Below are positions 11,018 through 23,040 of a stretch of DNA of 64,000 nucleotides, piece after piece. How positions within the stretch are numbered: the first letter of the stretch is position 1; every line of letters begins with the position of its first letter. A program made the translations under genes and the position numbers. The notes under the pieces were generated by a model. It did no database searches, had not been told where the DNA came from, and saw only the letters and a list, made by a program, of their open reading frames with translations. Source of the DNA: Rhizopus arrhizus (Eukaryota; Mucoromycota; Mucoromycetes; Mucorales; Rhizopodaceae); assembly GCA_024220505.1 (NCBI GenBank), contig JAKZZE010000033.1, positions 248,001-312,000 on the forward strand, read 5' to 3'.

Positions 11018-11990
11018 TCAATGGGCACTCCAGATAACGGAAAGCACACAGCAGCTGAGAGTCCAGAGATCAGTATTGTCAACAAAAGGAAACCGCTGAA
11101 AAGACCAAAGGATTGAGCATACATCGTCTTGAGTGAAAGTGAGGTGTGGACTAAATAAATTGAAGGAATCTATCCATACTCTCCATTTCATAGAACAGCG
11201 TACGAAGAGGTGTTGTAAGTCTTCAGTATTAGCAGAACAAAATTTACATTGCGAAGAGGTCAAACCGCTGTCGAATTTTGAAAGAAGTGGCTGACTAAAG
11301 AGTTTATGATGGAGTAGACAGTACCATAGAGACTGGCTTTCAGGCGAAAAAGGCATTTTCCAAAAAAAGTGACCACTTGGAAGTTGGTATTGGTGACATT
11401 GTCGATGGTGGTAGAAATCGCTGTATTAGAGACAACCGAAATGGTTTAGGTTTGTAATCAATCCATTGGGGCTGCGAACAGAAGGCATCGATGAATGATG
11501 AATCATCTACTTCACCAAATGGTTGATTTTGATTCAATATATGTGGCTAGATAAGCTGATTTAGCTTGATGATACGATTATGAATATCTCGGCGTAACTT
11601 GGAAACCACACGAGGAGTGGAAGGCTAGTCAGATGACAATAAAGGACGTATACATCCAAAATGATGACCATACGTAAAAAATTGCGACATCTTGAGTTTT
11701 TTGTGCCGTGATCGAGTGATCCGATAATCAGTGAATATAGCAGACAGAGACAAGCGGAGAAGTGTGGCAGTAATACACTTTTCCTATTGTGTATCTGTAT
11801 ACCCTAAAGAATCAACCGCCTCATATATGTTTTGCATAAATTTATTGGTGTGAGCAGCAGGACGTAATTGTAAAAGAGGGAAAAAGAGAGCCAGTCTTGT
11901 TCCAGTATTTCCTGAATGGAAACAACGTATGTGGTCTAGCAATATAGGTTGACTACAAGATTGAGGCAGATTGTCTTCCAAAACAGATAA
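11018..11990 (-). mobile_element. LINE C-terminal fragment with zinc-binding RT-associated domain
   Basis: Minus-strand frames show a zf-RVT-like module: CKFCSANTEDLQHLFVRCS followed by W and hydrophobic residues, as found after the reverse transcriptase domain of LINEs. The upstream part (11537-11340 and 11981-11784) is in different frames, so the piece is broken. No polymerase motif is present. Orientation matches the larger fragment at 12.35-14.95 kb, but this is a separate copy because both have the same zinc-binding end. Confidence 0.6.
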
Positions 11991-11999
11991 ACACTTTTT

Positions 12000-12295
12000 G
12001 TGGTCCTACCCAATTAAATGACCTATATGGGATACATTAGCGCAACGATTCCTTGATCAATCTTCGCTACTATCTTTTGATCAAATAAATCTACCGCTTC
12101 AAACAACAGCCAAAACACTATCCCATTAAAACTGACACCTTTCATGTAGTTTCTTGTGGAATCTTGAGTTTACGGAGATTACACTGGAAATACATTTTTG
12201 AAGACACGTCTTCCTGGCCAAATGAAGCAACAGCAAGAGCCACAGCACTACTTAGACGAATCCACAATGAAAAATTACATTGTCAAGAAATGTAG
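12000..12295 (+). mobile_element. Short LINE C-terminal fragment on the opposite strand
   Basis: On the plus strand, 12180-12295 reads WKYIFEDTSSWPNEATARAT and on to a TAG. This aligns with the end of the minus-strand copy next to it (HWRYIFDSQPFHSDTILTNT), so it is the last part of a related LINE in the other orientation. Upstream, about 12040-12130, the frame is closed by stops. The piece is degenerate; its boundaries are approximate. Confidence 0.5.
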
Positions 12296-12349
12296 AAATA
12301 TTAGAATTCATTATCGTAATAGTTATTTTATTGCTGTAATTTTCACTTT

Positions 12350-14945
12350 TTTTTTTTTTAATGAGTTTTATTTCTTGCACGTATTTATAGTGTGACTATA
12401 AAAAGCGGTACTCAACAATTGTTTATAAGAAAATAAAATAAAGAACAATAATAAGATATAAAAATGTAGGCATCAGTATAAGAGATATGACTTGAAGTGA
12501 GAGGTTGTTACAGTGAATCCAAAGAGGAATCTTTGTTGATTCTTTTGATGATAGCAAATTTTGTGTTGGTAAGGATTGTGTCAGAATGAAAGGGTTGAGA
12601 GTCGAATATATACCTCCAATGCGCCTTCCATATTTCAGATAGAGCAATAATGATGATGGCAATAGAAGATATTTCTTGATAGGTTGTGTTGGGTCTAAGC
12701 GAAGAAAAGTTGAGAGAGCAAATAGAGGCAATAATGGAAGCAATGTTAGTTGGCCAAAGGAATTCTTGAATCAGCTTGTCCCAAAAGACAGACGATTGTG
12801 GACACGTGAAGAAGAAATGAGCGGCTGAATCAGGCTGATCATTACAGATAGCGCAGAAGCTATTGGGGTGTTGAGATGGGTGGATACGGTGGGGCAACTC
12901 TTTATGGGGAATTTTGTTGTAGATGATGCGATAGATGATGTTTTGTTCAACAAAAGTCAAGGCTAGTTTCCAGAATTGTTTTCATAAATTGGAATTGATG
13001 AGAGAAAGTGCAAAGGTGGATTGGAAGGCCATTCGGAATTGCTTAGTAGCTGTACAAGTATCGTCAGTAGCGATTGAAATACCCAGATCGAGACGGGTTT
13101 TGAAGGAGTGAAAGTTGAGCTGAATGGGCAGGAGAGGATAGACTCAAATTCGTAGGGAAGAAACATTCGTAGAAGAAGTCTTCAATGCGGTCGAGTTGAC
13201 GCTCTAGGGCTTTGTACAGCTTATGATTGATCACTTTCAAGGAGGGAGCAACATCAGCTATAGCTTTTTGAGATAGATAATGACCTTCAGGATAGTATTG
13301 AAAGAATCTTTCTACTTTAGTAGATTTCAACTTTTGAGGTAATTTGAATTGAGAAGGTGCAGTAGATTTCGATAAAATGACAAGGATTGGCAGAAGGAGA
13401 CGCTCTATTAGGTTCGGCTCGAAGAGATGAAACTGGCGAGGAATAGCATCCATCGATCGAATAAGCATAGCAGCAGTAGATAGAGTGGAGAAGGGCAATG
13501 AGATTCCTGAAGTAGGAAACGTTGAGATTGTTGGATCAAGACTTGTTTTGTAAGTGAACTTTGATATAATAATGAATAGTGCTGGAGCAGGCACGATTAA
13601 AAAGGATTGAGTCCAGCCAACGAAATACCAGGGTTTGTTGTTGAACACTAGGGTCAAAGGCGCCAAGTCTCCCAAGTTTCTTCGGCGCTGACGTTGTTTG
13701 CCAATTAAGTTTTGGAAATACTTTGATGTTGATAAAGTGAGAGATAATTGATTGAATCTTTTGGAGTTCAGCAGTCGAGATAGGAGTGACACGGAATACA
13801 TACCAACGTTTCGGCAAAACGAAAGAATTAGCAATGGAAGCCTTACCTAATAAAGAAATAGCTCTGGAAGAATGAAGCAGTATTGAAGCGTTTAATTTCT
13901 GATTGAAATCCAAGAATAAGTGAACACATTGCTGGCGAGAGAGTATCATGGGAAATACCAAATAAATGATAGGCTGAGGATCGCCCCTTGAGTGAATAGA
14001 TGGGATATCATGGGAGTAAGCAGAGGGAGTCAATAGTCATTCAGGTTGTAGCCTGAGAGAGATATAGTTTTGACCTTATGGTAGTTGATCTTCGCGTTGG
14101 AGGTTAGGCTGTATTTTTCCAGATGGGATTGAGCAATGGAAAAATCATGTGCATTGTTCAAAAAGAGCAATGTATCATCAGCGTAGCTAAACAATTTAAT
14201 AGGAGGCAGATCGGGAGAAGTGGCCGGATCAAGGTAGTTTTGGGTAAAAGAGTATCCATGAAAGATGGGATCATCCAATATGGTTTCACTGTTTTGTAAC
14301 TGTGCGGCACTAGAATAAAATCCCCACACAAAAAAAAAAGTTAACCCGGGATGAATTGACCTGGGAAAAGTAAAACCCGAAATTAAATAGGAGGACCAAA
14401 TAGACCGCAAAAAAGGCTCGATTGCAAGATGAAAAGCAAAGGAGAGAGAAGATCTCCTTGTCGAATACCTCTTGCTTGCTGAATCGATGCTGTAAAAAGC
14501 CAATTGACACTAATACAGAGTGAGGTACCAAAAAACAAGGACAAAATGCTTGTAACCAAAGACGATGGAAATCCAAATCGTTCTAAGCAAGCTTGCGAGT
14601 ACTGAGAATGGATGCGATCATGTGCCTTTTCTTGATCCAAGAGGAGGGCTATTTAAAGCGTTCTGAGATGCTCATAACCAATTGCGTGGTAGCACCATTA
14701 TCGGCTATGAAACGTTTAGGCATAAAGCCAGTCTGATGTAGGTCGATTAGATGCAGTAACATTTCATTTACCCTTGTTGCCAACAATCTAGTAAAGACTT
14801 TGGCATTGGCACATATTAATGATATAGGTCTCCAATTTTTTAGTTGACTTTGCTCTCCTTTTTAGGCAGCAGTACAGCCACTGTTTGTTGCCTTGTGGCG
14901 GGAGAGGTTCTTATTTTCTTGACAGTGCAAATATGATCCCCATCC
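12350..14945 (-). mobile_element. 5'-truncated LINE with degenerate reverse transcriptase and zinc-binding C-terminus
   Basis: Read on the minus strand, reverse-transcriptase blocks appear in order in several frames: NWRPISL (about 14830), HQTGFMPKRFIADNG (about 14720), LLLDQEKAHDRIH (about 14630), RGIRQGDLLSPLLF (about 14440), SYADDTLLFL with the catalytic YADD (about 14180), and finally a zf-RVT domain CAICNDQPDSAAHFFFTCP (about 12840). At least three frameshifts separate these blocks, so it is a pseudogene. A T13 run on the plus strand at about 12348-12360 corresponds to a minus-strand poly-A tail, marking the 3' end. The start lies before the palm motifs, typical of 5' truncation during insertion. 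No endonuclease domain remains. Confidence 0.8.
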
Positions 14946-14970
14946 AACACAAATTTGTTCTATTGGTCTA

Positions 14971-15771
14971 TTCAATCAGCACAAAGTTATGCGCAAAAAT
15001 AAGTACTGATATGCTTTTTTTTTAGTAAACTTGAGTTAAAAGCACAAGTTGACTAAGATGAGCAATTTCTTTTGTTTTGTTATATTTTGAATGTGTAAGC
15101 TTTGTATTGACTAGAAAAAAACTTTCTCTCTTTATTAGCATTCACTCTCGAATTTTTCTCCTTTTATAATTTCCAGAGTGTAATTTAGAACGCTCTGACT
15201 TTAATACAGATAAATGTGAGCCAAATAAATACATTCTCAGAATGAGACACATCTTTTTGTTTTTTAAAGTTATGGTAATGCAGAGTGCCTCATTTTCAAA
15301 AGTGCTACAATAAGATTGTTTTTTTTTGTTTGTATTTGTGTCATTCATAAATAAATCTTATTCTCCCTCTCTCTTTTTAATTGTCAAGTTTTATTATGAA
15401 TAAGAATATTCTCAATAAATATCTTACTTTCTCTTTTATAATCAAATCCCCGCTAAAGAGAAATATCAAATAAAGGGTGCATGAATTTATGTTTCAGGGA
15501 CAGCGAATGTTTAATTAGGGTATGGGAAAAAAAAAGAAAGAGAGCGAAATAGATTGAAATGATAACAAAAAGGTAGATTGACTGTTTGTCATCATTTATA
15601 GCGAATCAAATCTGACATCTTATCAAACCATCTGTTTTCCCCACACAAAAATTTCACTGGCTTTATTTATCTTCACGTGATACAATCATTATCAATAGAT
15701 AAATTATATACCACTTTCTATTCTTTTTTTTTTTTTTCTCTTCTTTTAAATTTTATTAGAGAAAACATAAA
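14971..15771. other. Intergenic region upstream of GATA factor
   Basis: No supported coding sequence. It carries scattered poly-A/T runs and a pyrimidine-rich tract immediately before the start codon at 15772, as for many genes here. TGATAA/TTATCA sequences occur near 15550-15700 (for example GATAACAAAAAGG), possible GATA-factor sites, but such hexamers are common in AT-rich DNA. Confidence 0.4.
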
Positions 15772-16423
15772 ATGAATGATGAATTCAAGTTACCACCTAT
15801 TTCAACTATGGATCGACCTCCTTTTATTTCAACTTCTTTACCAACACCAAGATTGGAATATTGGAATTCATTTATGATGGATGAAAATGACAATAAATTA
15901 GATCAAGATATACAGCAAGTAGTTCATCAATGCAATATGATTTCTAATAACATGTTACAAGCTAAAGATCAATTACAACAACAAAGTATGACATCTAGTC
16001 GAATTTGGTTAGATGATATGGTGAATAGAGCGAATGAGATATTAAATGCACTATTAAGACTAAGAAAACATCAAATGGCTATTGAACAAACAGAAAAATG
16101 TCTAATAGAAAATAGTACGAGACAGCGTAAAAGGACTGTGAGTAGATTACATTCTCCATTCATCTTATTCATCTCCTTATTATAGAAACGACCTCCATTC
16201 CAAGGTAGATGCCATTCATGTAATATATCAGAGACACCAGAATGGAGAAGAGGTCCAGACGGTGCACGTACATTATGTAATGCTTGTGGATTACGTAAGT
16301 CATCCTTCAATTCCTTACTCTCTTCTCACTTTTCATTCAGATTATGCAAAATTAACAAGGAAACAACAACAAGAACAGTTATATAAAAAGGATGGTAACA
16401 TATCAGATAATTCCCAGACATAG
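15772..16423 (+). CDS. GATA-type zinc finger transcription factor
   Basis: Three exons (15772-16137, 16186-16294, 16341-16423) encode 185 residues. The C-terminal finger is C-X2-C-X18-C-X2-C ([20 protein letters not shown] then LCNACGLHYAKL), the 18-residue-loop class found in fungal White Collar proteins and plant GATA factors. Residues about 40-115 form an acidic/Gln-rich helical region that could be a coiled coil. There is no PAS domain, so it is not a complete WC-1/WC-2 photoreceptor partner, although its finger is of that type. The last intron splits the finger between Leu and His of CGLHYAK. Role by family: nuclear, binds GATA sequences. Target genes are unknown. Confidence 0.9.
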
Positions 16424-17097
16424 AAGAAAAATCCCCATAAGTTGTATAGAATAAAAGAGATAAAAATTACCTTTTGGAGACTTTTTGGACTTTTATGTTG
16501 ATCATCCTATCTCCGCTGATGACATTATTCTTATGCTGGGCCATACTGCAGTCAAAAATAATTGATTTTTATCTTGCTGAGTGTGTATTATCATTATTCA
16601 CTACAATTTTCCCCCTTTTTGTTGCTTGTTCTTGTTAGTCCACTGAGTTTCAATCGATTGCTATAACAACAGTAACCAAAGCAACTGAGATGAACGGATC
16701 CATGCATTATCACAGATTTATTGTTTCACAAATCAATTTAAACTTTTTTAGCTCAAATGCAAGAGAATATAAAAATGATACATTTTTTAATTAAACTAGA
16801 CCAATGATTGCCACTACATACACCTTTTTCGAATAATAAAAAAGAAAGTTCGCCTCCTATTTTAATGACACATAAAATATTATGTTTGCTCCTGTTTTGG
16901 GAGAGAAGGGACACTGATTTCCTTTTGAGGTAAAATCACGAACCATATTCTATATTTTGCCTCCTCTTCCTTTTTTTTTTTTTTTCTTCTTGAAAATATA
17001 TACACGTTCTTTTTCTTTTTCTTTTTCTTTTTTTTATATATATTTTCTTTTCAATCTTTTTGTTTGTAAATATTATTTTTCCTTCGTTTTATTCATC
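16424..17097. other. Intergenic region with pyrimidine-rich leader
   Basis: No supported gene. A long T/C-rich tract (about 16960-17090, with TTTTTC and TTTTCTTT repeats) directly precedes the next start codon, the usual appearance of promoters and 5' leaders in this window. Reading through it in frame gives only a Phe-rich string. Confidence 0.5.
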
Positions 17098-18614
17098 ATG
17101 TATTCAACCGTAATGGACCGTTTAAGCCGTGATTTTTCTTCAAATTCAACAGAAGATCGTTTAGATTCATTAATACAGCAAGTCAGTGATGAGTCACTGC
17201 AGGCAATGATGTATCAAGCCTATCAACGTATTTTAATCAGTCATCAACGACTAGTTGCTATGTTTGAGCAAAGACATGAAGCTATTTGTCAAGAAAATGA
17301 AGAACTAAAGAAAATTATTGATGAAAGTCAAAAGCGATATGAAAAAGCAGTACGAGAGATGCAGTTTTTTAAAAGAAAATACGATCAATTAACAGATTGT
17401 CGAGGAAGTGTTTATAGTGGATACTCAAATCAAACAGAGGCCACGAGTATTTATTCACATCGTTCTTCTAAAGTGTCCAGGAATCCTTCTATGGCTAGTT
17501 CTTATTCTTCACCACCACCCAGTTCAAACTCCTCTGTACTTTTTTCTCCGACAGCAATGCGGTTTTCAAACAACATGATTCAGCAACGAAAGACGGATCC
17601 CCTTTGCTTTGGTGGGTCAGATGCTCTTTGGGATACAATTGCTAAAAGTCGGGGAAGTGACGTGACAGTGGAAAAAATTATTAGGTATAAAATGATGGTT
17701 GTCATCACAAAATAAACTGAGACGTATCCATAGTAATTTTTTACGTCGAGGTGGATCACCTAATACAGCTAAACAATCGCCTTCTTTTCATCATGTGAAA
17801 TACGGTTACGGTATGATTCATGCTCTTATTGTTACTAAGGCTCCTGTTTCACTCGACTTACTCCTGCAACAAGGAGCTAATCCAAATGTGATGACATTGA
17901 GTCAAATAAACGAAGATCGAGTAAGTGATAATAAGGGAAATTGAAGTGTATCCAACTAAACCTGTATTAGGTATCTCCTTGTTATTTAGCAGCCAAGATC
18001 GGTTGGTTACCTGGTCTTCAAAAGTTGGTTGAAGCCGGTGGTGATCTGATGTCTGCTCGAGGTGAAGGCAAAAAGACAGCATTACATGTAGCTGCAGAAA
18101 ATGGCCACATTTCTGTAGTCGAATACATCATTCACATCACTCAGGGTGTATTGAACCTTGAAACGGATCATCGAGGTAAGAAAAACAGCTTGTAAATAAG
18201 GAGTAGCAAATAACTAAACAGGTATTAGGAGCCAATACGTTACATTATGCCTCTGCTTCTGGCCATACTGAACTAGTTGCTTTTATCATTTGTGTTTGTG
18301 GTATATCAGCAAATGCAGTAGATGATCGAGGTGAGACACCGATACACTGGGCCATTCGTTATGGTCATATTAATGTGGTTTCATTGTTGATGGAAAGATA
18401 CGGAGGGAATCCTAATTTGTATATCACCAAAAAATCAACAACACCTTACGACCTTGCTAAATCCATGGGACAAAAGAAATTAGCAGAATACATCAAGAGT
18501 AAAGGTGGGTTGGCTACTAAAAAAATGGATAAAAAGAAAGAGGAGGAGCTATCAAAGGAAGTGCCCAAGCATTTAGAGAATGTGTTGGCTCGAAATGGAT
18601 TATTTATGGAATAA
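17098..18614 (+). CDS. Ankyrin repeat protein with N-terminal coiled coil
   Basis: Four exons (17098-17684, 17734-17920, 17971-18175, 18229-18614) give 454 residues. Residues about 20-100 are a helical, Glu/Lys/Gln-rich segment (IQQVSDESLQAMMYQAYQ; QRYEKAVREMQFF) likely to form a coiled coil; a Ser-rich linker follows. From about residue 220 come ankyrin repeats, seen in HALIVTKAPVSLDLLLQQGA, KTALHVAAENGHISVVEYI, NTLHYASASGHTELVAFIIC and TPIHWAIRYGHINVVSLLM. The C-terminus is Lys-rich. Ankyrin repeats are protein-binding scaffolds; no catalytic domain is visible, so I assign no specific function. It converges on the minus-strand gene at 18673 with 58 bp between stop codons. Confidence 0.88.
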
Positions 18615-18672
18615 AAAAAAAAGCTTGTAATATATATGAAAAGGGACATGCCTTGTATAATAAAAAACAATT

Positions 18673-19158
18673 TTAATTATTATTTTTCTTTAATTCATCA
18701 AGTTCATGAATAATAGATAATATTTTTGAATCTTCAGGCAATCCTTCTCTCAATTTATTCATTCCTCTATTCGTTCCAAGTAACCCACCAAATAAAATAC
18801 CTGTATTGACTCCCACTGATTGAAATTAGTATGTTTTTTCGTGTTTTTTCTTTTTCTTTTTACAAAATGTAGTCAAATAAGTTCTTTTCCACTGTCTTGA
18901 TTTGCCTATAAATAGAAGTTTATTATTATTGTTTGTTTATTGTTATCATTACCAATTAAAGAAGCAGATAAACCCAAAGAAACTGCACCCAGTGCCACTA
19001 GTCATAATAACATATAAGAATAATAAATAACGTATCATATTGTTAAATTTACTTGGCGTAATGACTCTGAATAAAGCAGATCTCAACACTTGTCTTTCCT
19101 CTTCTGTTGGTTTATATGTTGCTAATTCAATTTGTATAGATTCCTTTGTTGTTGGCAT
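18673..19158 (-). CDS. Small membrane protein with glycine-rich helices
   Basis: Four exons (19158-19053, 18997-18953, 18905-18864, 18815-18673) make 111 residues. All junctions are GT-AG and keep frame. After a charged N-terminus (YKPTEEERQVLRSALF) there are two hydrophobic glycine-rich segments, ALGAVSLGLSASLIG and FLGVNTGILFGGLLGTNRG, separated by a basic KSRQWKR stretch. The C-terminus is acidic/polar. This small, helix-loop-helix, Gly-zipper pattern is typical of small organellar (often mitochondrial) membrane proteins, but I do not recognise the family. It shares a 128-bp divergent promoter with the gene at 19287. Confidence 0.7.
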
Positions 19159-19182
19159 TATAATAGTAATAATAATAATAAT

Positions 19183-19217
<35 letters not shown>

Positions 19218-19286
19218 GTCTTACTATCGGCCATTGAAATCAAACAATGAATTCTCTTGTATTGTTATATAAAGGCATAAAAAAGA

Positions 19287-20270
19287 ATGCATGACAATCC
19301 TTCTTTTATGTCTTCTTTATTTATTACACTTATACTATTTACATACCCATTTGTATCTGCATATAAACCATGTTATCAGCATCACTTTGGTAAAACGTTG
19401 TGGGATAAAGGTCACAAAGAAGTGTTACACTGTATGGATCCTCCTCTTCGATACCCAATACAGGTCATTATCGCAGCCTGCCTGCTGATCTTGATTGGTG
19501 CTTATTTCATGAGCGTCGGATTTCCTTTATTTATTGTTACTATGGCAATGGTTGGCTTGCTCTTAGGCTGTAAAGTGTCATTGAAAAACAAATCGAAGTA
19601 TACACACGCGTTTATTTACTCCTTTTTTTTTTTTTGCCATAGCGGGTATCACCTGGGTTTGTTTAAAAACAGTAGAACCACCAAAAGGCTATCCACTGTC
19701 ATCCACAGTTTACCTTTGCTCATGTATTGGTGCAGGGTTAGTGTTTGCTATTGTTACTTTATATTTTTGGAGAATGACTCTTTATTTACTCTGCGGTAAT
19801 ACTGTATAAGGAATCACAACAATGTAAAAATAGCTCATCATTTTAGAGTAGGAGTAGCAGGATATCTGTTTTCTTTGTATATCTGGAGTTGGAAAGAAGA
19901 CTTTGTGATTCAGCATGCATTGATAAGACAATTAACTAGTTTATCAATCGCCCTTGTATTTACTGTGACAGCCATGATAATTGAATTTGCTGCGGTGATT
20001 ATTTGTATGTCATTTTTGGGCTCTTATTTATTTATTTTGGGTCTGGATCTCTTTATTGAAACTGGATTTTCTAATTCAATCATCAAGTTATTGCAAATGA
20101 AGTCACCCGAAAAGATAAAATATATAATTGATTACAAAGTTTATGGTATGTTGGGTGGTATCTTTGGTCTTTGGGTAGTAGCTTGTGTTTGGCAACGTTA
20201 TTTTAATAGAGGGAAAAGATTTGGCTTACGTGTGATTAAGAACTCAAATAATACTTTAAAAGTAGTTTGA
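19287..20270 (+). CDS. Seven-helix TM7S3/TMEM198-like membrane protein
   Basis: Three exons (19287-19569, 19643-19795, 19852-20270) give 284 residues. The start is followed by a signal-peptide-like segment (MSSLFITLILFTYPFVSAY), a short luminal or extracellular part with Cys and His, then about seven hydrophobic helices. Helix order and Gly-rich turns (MVGLLLG, LLCGVAGYLFSL, GMLGGIFGLWVVACVWQRYF) resemble the TM7S3/TM198 domain (DUF4203) of TMEM198. The C-terminal tail is short and basic. Human TMEM198 is linked to Wnt receptor phosphorylation, but that role should not be carried over to a fungus. The final acceptor is AGAGTAG just before 19852; using the first AG instead would create a stop. 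Confidence 0.65.
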
Positions 20271-20863
20271 AGGATAGTAATAAAAATCCCTGTTGTGTGA
20301 CACAGTTATGATACAATATCGGTTCGGAGAGCAGGAAATTGGGAATAAGTGAGTGAAAGTGATGGAGAAACTTGTTTTCTTCTTTCTTTTATTTAATAAC
20401 AGAGATAGTAACAGCAATCGTTACCTTATTGTTGACTTTCTATAAAAATAAAGAATGGTGTTTCAAATACATAGTTTTACAATAAATCTTTTTTTTTTTT
20501 CCACAAATCAACTTGTCATACACAAAAAAGACATTGTTTCCGAAAGAGCCGAAAGTGTGAAAAACATCTATTTTATAAAGAAAGAAGAGAGGGTCAAAGC
20601 GTATTTTTATTTAAATTAACTCAACTGTAACATAAAAACAATGTGAGAAAGAACAAGAAAGAAAAAAAAAAGTGTGATGATCTTAGAGAAGGAAAAGAAA
20701 TAACTTTTTTGTACAATAAACAAAAAGAGAAAAAGAAAAAACTGCTTTTTCTTTCTTTTTTTGTTTGTTTCTCTTTCTCTCTCTTTTCTTTTACTTTTCT
20801 TTTTCTGTTACGTGTGTTTGTGTGTGCTTCCCCCTTTTTTATTTTTTTTTTATTTTATAAATC
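20271..20863. other. Intergenic region and pyrimidine-rich leader
   Basis: No supported gene. Positions 20640-20710 are A/G-rich and 20745-20855 strongly C/T-rich, a strand-asymmetric pair preceding the Zn2Cys6 start codon. Open frames here encode only Lys- or Phe-rich low complexity. Confidence 0.5.
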
Positions 20864-22948
20864 ATGGCAAGCACATTAAGATGGCATTCGTGTTCAACCA
20901 AGGACTTTCCACTTAAACGCCATAAAGTGAGTAAAGCATGTGAGCCCTGTAGAGCTAAAAAGATGCGTTGTGATGGCAGTAAAATAATACAATATTAAAC
21001 AAATCCTTTCTTGTTGATGTTTGATTTTATATAGAAACTCCGTGTCAAAGATGTGAATCCAACAAGACTTCTTGTATTTATAGCAACAAACCAAGTCGAC
21101 CACGTTCAAAACCCACTCCTAAAGTATATTTTTTACCTGACAAAGCACAATGTTTATTAAATAACAACTACAAGACCCAATATCACAAGACAGCCTGTCC
21201 AGTCTTGTTTCTCAACGCATTTCAGCTGCCTATCGACCATGAAGCGATACCTTCCATCGATCGTATCTTGCGCTATGATCCATCCACCAAGAAACTGATT
21301 AATTGGATCATGAGTCAACATTTACTTTATGCGCCTTGGTTGCAGGATGGTTCAGTCTTGGTCGCGGGTGCCTTTATGGCTATCACCATGTTTCAGACCT
21401 CAAGGCAAAAAGAGGCTGAGTTGCTCTATCGGGAAGTTCATTTAAGATTCCTTGAACTTTGTTTTCCTCATCAAGAAGTGGAAGAAGAGCCATTCCTGGT
21501 GGAGACTGCCCTCTTGCTTGTTCATTATCAGTGTATGGCCAAGAGTGAAACACAGGCTTTTATGACTTTACGTATCGCTCTGGACTTGGTTAGTACTCGT
21601 ACGACTAGTATGCCTCTCTTGAAGACTTTGGAGGCTTGGTATGTCTGGTTGACAGTCTACTTGAATAAACCCTATTTAGCCGAATTGGATGTTTCATCTT
21701 CCAAATTTGCTTTTACCTGTGAAAAACAAAAATGGGCTTTTGACGTCACAGAAGCCTATACTAAATTCTTAAAATGTATAGTTTTAGAAAGAAAACCGAT
21801 AGAAATGAAAATAATTAGGGTAAGTGCATAAAGTTAGTACATTCAAGATATGATAGGCTTAATCTTTCTGTATACAGGATTCATTGGATACACTCACTAA
21901 AATAAAACTACCCAAAAAACACGCTCTAGTTCTTGAAACACCACAAAAGATTATTGCCTTGTATCACCATATGCTCACGGTTCAAATATACAACTCAGCA
22001 GAGGATCTATGTACAGAAAAATGTCTAGAGATCATCACCCTTGCTCATCATATCCTCACGACAACCACCCGACTCATACCTCAATCTGTCATACAGTCGA
22101 TCCTCTTTGCGTCCAACTTTTGTAAATCAACTACGAGTCCACTGTACACGCCTTTGGTTCAACTTTTGACTACGTTTGCATGGGATGAGACTTTGAAGGC
22201 TATCTTGGATGACATAGTTCGCCAAGACTATACTCTCAAATACCTCTCTGATATTCCCATGAACAGTAGTGGACAAAAACGAAGTATAAATTATCTCTTT
22301 GATTACTGTGAACCTCCTTTTTCTGATCGCTCAAGCTATGTCCCTAAGCGTGTCAAACCATTGGAAGACTATCTTGATCGACAGCAGCAAGAAGAAGAAG
22401 AAGCTTTGATGTATGGTTATTTATTGATGGACGGCCCGCCTTATTTTGAAGACAAGAGAGAGGATGTGACCAAGCTACCTTTACCTCAACCGTCTAACCC
22501 TGTACCCAAGCTGGGTTGGAATCAGACGCAGCGGTCTTGGTCTAAATTTTTCATTGAATCTGAGGTTCAGACCCTTCATTATCCCACCACGTCTGGTGAA
22601 CCCCAAATCTTGCTTCAAGAAGAAGAATATAAAAAGGCAGTGATACATCAGAGACAACCAAGCTTTTCGGATAGTAGCAGTACCACAAGTCCAACGAGTA
22701 CAAGTAGTCACTATCCAAAGAGACAAACCAGCAGACAATCTTCTGTAGATGCTATGGCTGCTGTTGTTTGGGCTACAGGATTTCCAGGTAAAATTAGTCT
22801 GATGAGCAATAATAAAAAAGTAGATTGACATTTGATAGGAAATATACAAAAATCATCAACTCAAGCAATAGAAAATAATAACAAATTATTTAATAATCAA
22901 GGACAATGGATAAATACAGAAAAAGAAAATCATTGCTGGACAGAATAA
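20864..22948 (+). CDS. Zn2Cys6 fungal-type transcription factor
   Basis: Four exons (20864-20978, 21035-21819, 21878-22787, 22839-22948) give 639 residues. The DNA-binding domain is near the N-terminus: C-X2-C-X6-C-X5-C-X2-C-X6-C (CEPCRAKKMRC, then CQRCESNKTSC), interrupted by the first intron. A basic linker (KPSRPRSKPTPK) follows. The middle region (residues about 120-330) is helical with WIMSQHLLYAPWLQDGSVLV and LYREVHLRFLELCF, consistent with the fungal regulatory middle homology region. The C-terminus is rich in Ser/Thr/Gln and likely disordered. Such proteins bind CGG half-sites in the nucleus. The regulon is unknown. The last intron is inferred from a GT-AG pair and frame; without it the protein would end at 22828 after GKISLMSNNKKVD. 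Confidence 0.88.
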
Positions 22949-23040
22949 CCTATTATTTAATATCTTATGTATATCTTTTTTATATAATATCTTGTATATT
23001 TATACATCATTCGAATATATTTTTCAACTTTGCATTTTAT

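Noticed and set aside
16957..17097. Extension of the ankyrin protein to an ATG at 16957
   Set aside because: It would add a Phe-rich string translated from a pyrimidine-rich leader; the ATG at 17098 begins normal protein sequence.
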